Assembly (NCBI GenBank): GCA_045601245.1
Contig: JAZRZH010000001.1
Location: forward strand, 107,677 to 171,676
Source: Cacconaster sp045601245
GTDB lineage: Bacteria > Bacteroidota > Bacteroidia > Bacteroidales > UBA932
DNA length: 64,000 nt
Direction: 5' to 3'
Under the pieces are notes generated by a model, which was not told the origin of the DNA, did not search any database, and was given only the letters and a program-made list of their open reading frames with translations. Shown piece after piece: positions 59,496 through 64,000 of this stretch. Both the position numbers and the translations under genes were made by a program. Numbering within the stretch: position 1 is the first letter of the stretch; each line of letters begins with the position of its first letter.

Positions 59496-60719
59496 TCAAT
59501 AAACGTGCAGACTTGTCTGTGACGCAGGCAGCATACCGACTCCATACCAGGCAATCTGCATTGCCGCGAATGCGAGAATAATGCAGATCAGCAGCGTGTA
59601 TCTGCGCTTCAGAAGCCCGTCGGGAAGGTGGGTGCCAAGAAGCGTGAAGAACCACGTGACGGCAGCCCAGCACTCTTTCGCATCCCAGGTCCACCAGTCA
59701 CCCCAGGCCGCCTTTGCCCACACCGCTCCGCAGAGCATTCCAAGCAGAAGCAGACAGGATGCGGTTTTGAAAAGCTTGAGAGTCAGGTTGTCAGCGGACT
59801 TTCTTCCTCCAGCCGCAGTGTATATTCCTGTTACAAGCGAGAGCGACAGAGCCGAATATGCCAGCATATAAATCCCCAGGTGCGGGATGAACCAGAAACT
59901 CCGCAGCGCCGGAACAAGTGTTCCGAAATTGATCCGGGCAACTGACAGAATCGCGAATGCTGCCGCAAGCGCCGTCAGTGCCAGCAGTATTCCGGACTTT
60001 TTCCAACAGCGGACAAGCCCTGCAACCGCACCTGCCGCCAGAAGCAGTATGCCGATGAATACTGCAGGCAGCCAGGGGTCGCGTACCACTTTCAGTATGC
60101 TGTAATTGCCGTTTTCCCGGTCGTAGTCGAACTGATATATATCATATCCGCCAATGCGGCACGGGTGGTTGACGGAGGTGATGTACTCTGAATCGCCAAT
60201 CAGGATAGTGCTTGTATACTGTCTGGGACTTTTGCCGTCAGCATAATAATCGATATTGAAACTCTTCAGTGTGATGCAGAAGGGCAGAGATACTACGTTT
60301 CCATCCCCGGTGATTGCGTCCCTCTCTTCATGGTCCTGGTATACGGCAATCTGCGCATCTATGACATCCGGAGCACCCCAGAATGCTCCGAAAAGCAGCA
60401 GGAACATCCCTGTGTGACTGAGGATTCCGGCGCCATCGCGCTTCGTCCTGATGCTATCCGCTACAGCCATCCCAAGCGTCACCATCATCGCTATGGCCAC
60501 TGCCCACATTATAGGGCTGCGCTTCAGGCCGAGGGCCCAAGTGCCTTCGATTGCCACCAGCACCAGGAATGCGGAGATTATTATAAAAGCCAGTGGCTTT
60601 CCGCACAAGATCCGCCTGAACCTTCCTTCAGGCAGATATGCCAGAGTCACCACACCTGCCAGCAGACATAGCGCCAGTATCAGTGAAATTGGAAATTGCA
60701 GAATGGAAATGTCGGTCAA
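59496..60719 (-). CDS. ccsA: CcsA-type cytochrome c biogenesis protein with partial ResB-like N-terminus
   Basis: A 407-residue membrane protein. The C-terminal half (about 225-400) is the CcmC/CcsA haem-handling domain with the tryptophan-rich motif GDWWTWDAKECWAAVTW and flanking conserved His in FIPHLGIYMLAYSALS. The N-terminal part has three helices and an extracytoplasmic beta domain (LPFCITLKSFNIDYYADGKS, typical of ResB/CcsB). It thus looks like a shortened CcsBA fusion that delivers haem to apocytochromes c. No cytochrome gene is adjacent in the window; the upstream gene is a lipoprotein. Confidence 0.88.
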   Translation of the reverse strand: MTDISILQFPISLILALCLLAGVVTLAYLPEGRFRRILCGKPLAFIIISAFLVLVAIEGTWALGLKRSPIMWAVAIAMMVTLGMAVADSIRTKRDGAGILSHTGMFLLLFGAFWGAPDVIDAQIAVYQDHEERDAITGDGNVVSLPFCITLKSFNIDYYADGKSPRQYTSTILIGDSEYITSVNHPCRIGGYDIYQFDYDRENGNYSILKVVRDPWLPAVFIGILLLAAGAVAGLVRCWKKSGILLALTALAAAFAILSVARINFGTLVPALRSFWFIPHLGIYMLAYSALSLSLVTGIYTAAGGRKSADNLTLKLFKTASCLLLLGMLCGAVWAKAAWGDWWTWDAKECWAAVTWFFTLLGTHLPDGLLKRRYTLLICIILAFAAMQIAWYGVGMLPASQTSLHVY

Positions 60720-60748
60720 GATGTTCAGAGTTAATATGTTCAGGTGCG

Positions 60749-61246
60749 TCAGAAGACGAACCTGGCCATCATATTCCTTGCGTTGATCACTGACGCGACA
60801 TAGGTCACTATCGCTGTCAGGATGACGGCGCCACCGGCTATCCCGACAACCCTGGCGTGATCCCTGTCAGCCTGCCCGCCCGGCATCCTCTGGTTTGATC
60901 TTACGAGATAGCATCTCCCGTCGGCATGCAGGAAGAAGTGTGCATAGCTTCTCTCTTTTGATACCCAGGTGGTATAGTCGGGTCTGAACATACCGAAATG
61001 AGGATCGATGTCGGTGTCGTATTTGGTGGTCAGCTCCTCATAGACGAGGATCTGTCCGTCAGAGCCGTCGGATTCAACCCTGTCCGGAGCTCCGTAGGCC
61101 ATTACTATTTCGGAGTGGGTCCTGCCAATCCAAGTCTCGTTGTATTCCTGTTCTGCTGAAATGGATGCAGTCCTGAGCGTGGCGCAGGATGATAGCATCA
61201 ATGTCATCGCGGCCATTATGAGAAAGAGTTTGCCTGTGTGTTTCAT
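60749..61246 (-). CDS. Small lipoprotein of unknown function
   Basis: A 165-residue protein with a lipobox MLSSC (C21). The segment WIGRTHSEIVMAYGAPDRVE resembles SmpA/BamE-like or 'outer membrane assembly' folds (a WxGxxxxxxxxxxGxP pattern), followed by a strand-rich part and a C-terminal hydrophobic helix (VVGIAGGAVILTAIVTYVAS). The function is unknown. It is 29 nt upstream of the ccsA-like gene on the same strand. Confidence 0.75.
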   Translation of the reverse strand: MKHTGKLFLIMAAMTLMLSSCATLRTASISAEQEYNETWIGRTHSEIVMAYGAPDRVESDGSDGQILVYEELTTKYDTDIDPHFGMFRPDYTTWVSKERSYAHFFLHADGRCYLVRSNQRMPGGQADRDHARVVGIAGGAVILTAIVTYVASVINARNMMARFVF

Positions 61247-61297
61247 AGCGTGTGTTTTTCTGTTCAGAGATGCATAAAATGTGCCGCAGGGCAGAAT

Positions 61298-62575
61298 CTA
61301 GAACCTGTATGGAATCTTTGTGATCACGCTTGACGGAGAATTGTCATAGTTCATATATGCTCCGTATGAGACGCGATAGATGCAATGCTCGGAAGTGTCG
61401 ATCTCGAGGATGGAGAGAGAGATTTCGTTGATTGTCCCGGCATCGTGATATACTTTGTTCAATGCCGTTCCCTTGGCTGCAAGGGAATGCTCGCCGAGCA
61501 TAAGGATATCGTACATCTTGGAGCCGTCGGTCTTCTGACATCTGTAATAGTTCTTCGAATGTATATGGCCGAACAGATGGCAGATGTAATGAAGGTCTCC
61601 AAGGTCGGAGAAGTCTTCATTGACGGTGATGTCCTGAGTCCCGCCTTTGGCCTTGTCCTTATAGGTATGTGACAGGGTTGTCTTGTGCTGCATCGCGTCT
61701 ATTATGTCGGGAATCATCCACCAGTCCTGATAGAAATCAGCATCCGGTTTCGCCTTTTCTTCGTTGAACGGCAGGTCGTTGTCACCGAATGAGTAGTGGC
61801 CCATCGTTATTACCTTATATCCCTTTGCCGCGGCGTCTCTCAAAGTGGCGATCAGCCAGTCTATCTGCTTCTGTGAGAAGGTGCAGGTCATGAATTTCCT
61901 CTTGGAAGAGTACTCACCGTCAGGATAGTCAAACATGTCAAGCATCACCATGCGGATGGTTTCCCGCTTGTTGGAAACATCGACGTATCCGTATGTCCTG
62001 AAGTTAGCCGAATCGCCCCAGTGGACATCGGACAGGGATGATATCCTGGAACTCATCTTCCTGAAGTATTCGGCCTTTGTGGTATTCGGGACGTCGTGGT
62101 TTCCATTCACCCCAACGTACGGGACTCCGTTTGTGCCTTTCGAGAGGATGCTTTCTACATTGTCCAGCAAGCCCAGGGTGTACTCTCCGCTACTGTTTGA
62201 AGACGCCCAGCCGTCATCGCCGGTATTGGCGATCACGTCACATCTGCCGGAGGCCAGACTGATGGCTTCGGACAGAAGGCCGGTGGATCTGTGCACGTCG
62301 GTGACGTGCATTATTCGGAATCTGTCATACCAGGCGTTTCCGACGCCCTGTGCATCGTTCTTTCTCCCGTGCCTGACAGCATAATAATACGGCTCAAAAG
62401 AGATCAGTCTTCTTGTGGCAAGAGGGATCTCGGCGATCTCCACCCTGACACTGTCGGAAACTCTTTCTCCGTTTTTGCCGTCTGGTGTGAGTTCAGACGT
62501 AAAATGGCCTTTGCCTCCGGCTTGAACACCGATACTGGAAATAAGAAGTAATGCTGCAATGACGATTCTTTTCAT
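61298..62575 (-). CDS. Exported calcineurin-like metallophosphoesterase
   Basis: A 425-residue protein with a signal peptide (MKRIVIAALLLISSIGVQA) and the metallophosphoesterase motifs in order: MHVTDVH, NTGDDG (GD), GNHDVP, MGHYSFG and LFGHIHS. The long insert between GNHD and GHY (YGYVDVSNKRETIRMVMLDM) and the secretion signal fit extracellular or periplasmic phosphatases. The substrate is unknown. Confidence 0.9.
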   Translation of the reverse strand: MKRIVIAALLLISSIGVQAGGKGHFTSELTPDGKNGERVSDSVRVEIAEIPLATRRLISFEPYYYAVRHGRKNDAQGVGNAWYDRFRIMHVTDVHRSTGLLSEAISLASGRCDVIANTGDDGWASSNSSGEYTLGLLDNVESILSKGTNGVPYVGVNGNHDVPNTTKAEYFRKMSSRISSLSDVHWGDSANFRTYGYVDVSNKRETIRMVMLDMFDYPDGEYSSKRKFMTCTFSQKQIDWLIATLRDAAAKGYKVITMGHYSFGDNDLPFNEEKAKPDADFYQDWWMIPDIIDAMQHKTTLSHTYKDKAKGGTQDITVNEDFSDLGDLHYICHLFGHIHSKNYYRCQKTDGSKMYDILMLGEHSLAAKGTALNKVYHDAGTINEISLSILEIDTSEHCIYRVSYGAYMNYDNSPSSVITKIPYRF

Positions 62576-62603
62576 AACTTTATCAATATGCTGGGATATA
62601 GTG

Positions 62604-62620
62604 AGTTATTGTGAATAACT
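62604..62620. promoter_or_regulatory. 17-bp dyad between the metallophosphoesterase and the small-peptide gene
   Basis: AGTTATT-GTG-AATAACT is a perfect 7-bp dyad with a 3-base centre, 29 nt upstream of the metallophosphoesterase start. It looks like an operator for a dimeric regulator. The rest of the 192-base gap (62576-62767) shows no TAnnTTTG; an open frame at 62611-62802 is judged spurious. Confidence 0.4.
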
Positions 62621-62767
62621 GCGGTGAAGTTGGATGCCGCTTAATTATCAGCAAATTCGTGAAAAATCTTGAGATATGCAAGGGCTGCTCGGAAGAATTG
62701 GAAAAATGGACTTTTATTCGGCCGTATAATATTAAGAAACTGACCGGAAATGAATCTTATATATGTT

Positions 62768-62935
62768 ATGAAAAGCAAACATTATTACAATCCGACCACT
62801 GAGGTAACTGAGCTGTTCCTGACAGGAGTCCTTTGCCAGAGCTCTTTGGGATGCATTGGCGACGGTTCTCTCGTTAGTGGCGGCAGTGGCGGCAGCGATC
62901 CTGTCGGTACCGGAGATGATTTTATTTGGGAATAA
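62768..62935 (+). CDS. Small Bacteroidales peptide (55 residues) coupled to a FISUMP lipoprotein
   Basis: MKSKHYYNPTTEVTELFLTG begins a short protein of a type common in Bacteroidales (a Lys/Tyr/Pro start, 'P-T-T-x-V', then a Gly/Ser tail and acidic end, DDFIWE). No signal peptide is apparent. An in-frame ATG at 62750 is possible. Its stop shares one base with the start of the next gene (TAATG). Such genes often sit before surface-lipoprotein or fimbrillin-type genes; the function is unknown. Confidence 0.65.
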   Translation: MKSKHYYNPTTEVTELFLTGVLCQSSLGCIGDGSLVSGGSGGSDPVGTGDDFIWE

Positions 62936-64000
62936 TGAAACGCATAGTATTGTCGATGGCCATAATTGCCGCAATGTGTTCCTGTACCAAAGAACAGGAA
63001 GGGCCATCTTTGGAATTGCATATCGTGGCGGCATACGCGGATGACTACATCTGCAACTCGAGTTTTACCCGTACATCAATCACTCATAGCGGTGAAAGTG
63101 CCCCGGCATTCGAATGGAAGTCGGGCGATGTCATAGGTGTGATACCGATGGATGGCAGGACTGTACAGTCCAATTACGAGATGACGGAAATAGGTTCGGA
63201 CCCCAGGGTCGCCAGTTTTGACGGAGGTGTGTGGGCACTCAAAGAGGGTAGGGAATATGCAGCATATTATCCGTTCGGCAGAGTGATTGCTGACAGTAGG
63301 GACAATCTTGAGTTTTCATTCCTGGGGCAGACTCAGAGTGTGAACAACAGCCTTGAGCACATCGGGGACTATGACGTGATGTACGCTCCTGCGGTGACGG
63401 CCTCATCAGGTACCACTACATTCCGATTCAAGCATCTGATAAGTCTGATCCGCGTACAGATTACCGTACCTCATACAGATGAATATACTGCTGTGACCTT
63501 TGAGTCCAGCTCAGACTGGTTCGCCGCCAAGGCCGCTCTCTCGCTCGCAGATGGCTCCATGATACCTTCCGGTAATCTCAAGAGCTGTACAGTCGCTCTT
63601 GACGATATTTCAGTAGAGGAGGGCGAAGTCCTGACTGTATGGTTTGCAATGCTTCCGACCGGCGCCTTGAACGGAAAGACGCTCACCGTAATCTTATCGG
63701 GCAGGAACAGTACCTGTAATATGGATATTTCCGGATTGAAGGACTTCGAGAGGGGAAAGGCCTATTCATTCAAGTGTTCAGCCCCTGTACAGCCGGGTGG
63801 CATGGAGTGTGTGGATCTTGGCCTCAGCGTGAAGTGGGCCAGCTGCAATCTTGGCGCAAATGCTCCGGAGGGATATGGCGATTATTATGCTTGGGGGGAA
63901 ATTTCGCCATACTATAGGAGCGGCGGTTCTCAGAACACCTGGGAAGATGGCAAAGCAAGTGGCTATGCCTGGGGCAGTTACAGATGGTGCAACGCATCCT
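62935..64000 (+). CDS. Fimbrillin-like surface lipoprotein with FISUMP domain, 3' end cut by window
   Basis: At least 355 residues. The lipobox is in AAMCSC (C17). An N-terminal fimbrillin/Mfa2-like beta region has FEWKSGDVIGVIPMDGR, EYAAYYPFG and FRFKHLISLIRVQI. From about residue 287 it has ECVDLGLSVKWASCNLGANA followed by PEGYGDYYAWGE, the start of a Fibrobacter-major-paralogous (FISUMP) domain. It is probably an outer-membrane surface adhesin or appendage-related lipoprotein. The frame is still open at 64000. Confidence 0.85.
   Translation, partial: MKRIVLSMAIIAAMCSCTKEQEGPSLELHIVAAYADDYICNSSFTRTSITHSGESAPAFEWKSGDVIGVIPMDGRTVQSNYEMTEIGSDPRVASFDGGVWALKEGREYAAYYPFGRVIADSRDNLEFSFLGQTQSVNNSLEHIGDYDVMYAPAVTASSGTTTFRFKHLISLIRVQITVPHTDEYTAVTFESSSDWFAAKAALSLADGSMIPSGNLKSCTVALDDISVEEGEVLTVWFAMLPTGALNGKTLTVILSGRNSTCNMDISGLKDFERGKAYSFKCSAPVQPGGMECVDLGLSVKWASCNLGANAPEGYGDYYAWGEISPYYRSGGSQNTWEDGKASGYAWGSYRWCNAS

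Noticed and set aside
62611..62802. 63-residue frame with four cysteines in the gap before the small-peptide gene
   Set aside because: It starts at a non-ATG codon in the operator-like dyad, overlaps the small-peptide gene in another frame and resembles no protein.

Overview
The window looks like chromosomal DNA of an uncultured-type gut or rumen Bacteroidales (phylum Bacteroidota). The evidence is a dcw cluster with a Bacteroidota FtsL-like protein, Bacteroidales families (DUF4252, the cysteine-poor TraR/DksA type, FISUMP-domain lipoproteins, NamZ), and repeated matches to the Bacteroidota -7 promoter box TAnnTTTG in front of genes. No rRNA, tRNA, CRISPR array, insertion sequence or phage gene was seen, and no gene-free stretch exceeds 300 bases.

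Layout. 1-9954 (minus): the division and cell-wall cluster mraZ-rsmH-ftsL-ftsI-murE-mraY-murD-ftsW-murG, cut by the window edge inside murG. 10127-21285: housekeeping genes (DUF4252 protein, O-methyltransferase, dnaX, lptB, nadE, prs, engB, a GATE-domain transporter with a porin-like protein, xseA-xseB-ribF). 21309-30616: a membrane-anchored TPR/LuxR-type regulator divergent from an eight-gene operon. That operon starts with a 64-residue stand-alone HTH protein and continues with seven exported proteins, most without a known family. 30708-32807: greA, whose leader carries a terminator-like hairpin, then a HIT protein and a thioredoxin-fold lipoprotein without CXXC.

33488-38681 (minus): a compact export system for two small double-glycine peptides, each with a GxxxG motif. 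It comprises a small membrane protein, a C39-peptidase ABC transporter, the two precursors, a TolC-type channel and an HlyD-type adaptor, with the tRNA-modification gene tsaB coupled at its end. The short precursor of 53 residues (35957-36118) is easily missed by gene callers.

38790-45397: cvpA, ileS, a TraR/DksA protein, lspA and an M28 peptidase. 45394-51348 (minus): a tight seven-gene signalling operon joining a (p)ppGpp synthetase-like protein, an HD hydrolase, an RsbW-like ATPase, an RsbU-like phosphatase, a STAS protein, a tyrosine phosphatase and a small-molecule kinase-like protein. 51446-64000: an SPFH protein with an Arc-like repressor, a CPBP protease, an Ntn hydrolase, a PagL-like deacylase, NamZ, threonine dehydratase, a CcsA-type haem protein, a metallophosphoesterase, and a small Bacteroidales peptide coupled to a FISUMP lipoprotein that runs off the right edge.

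The regions most likely to hold undescribed biology are the two-peptide export locus (33488-38681), the exported-protein operon with its paired regulators (21309-30616), and the alarmone/partner-switch operon (45394-51348).
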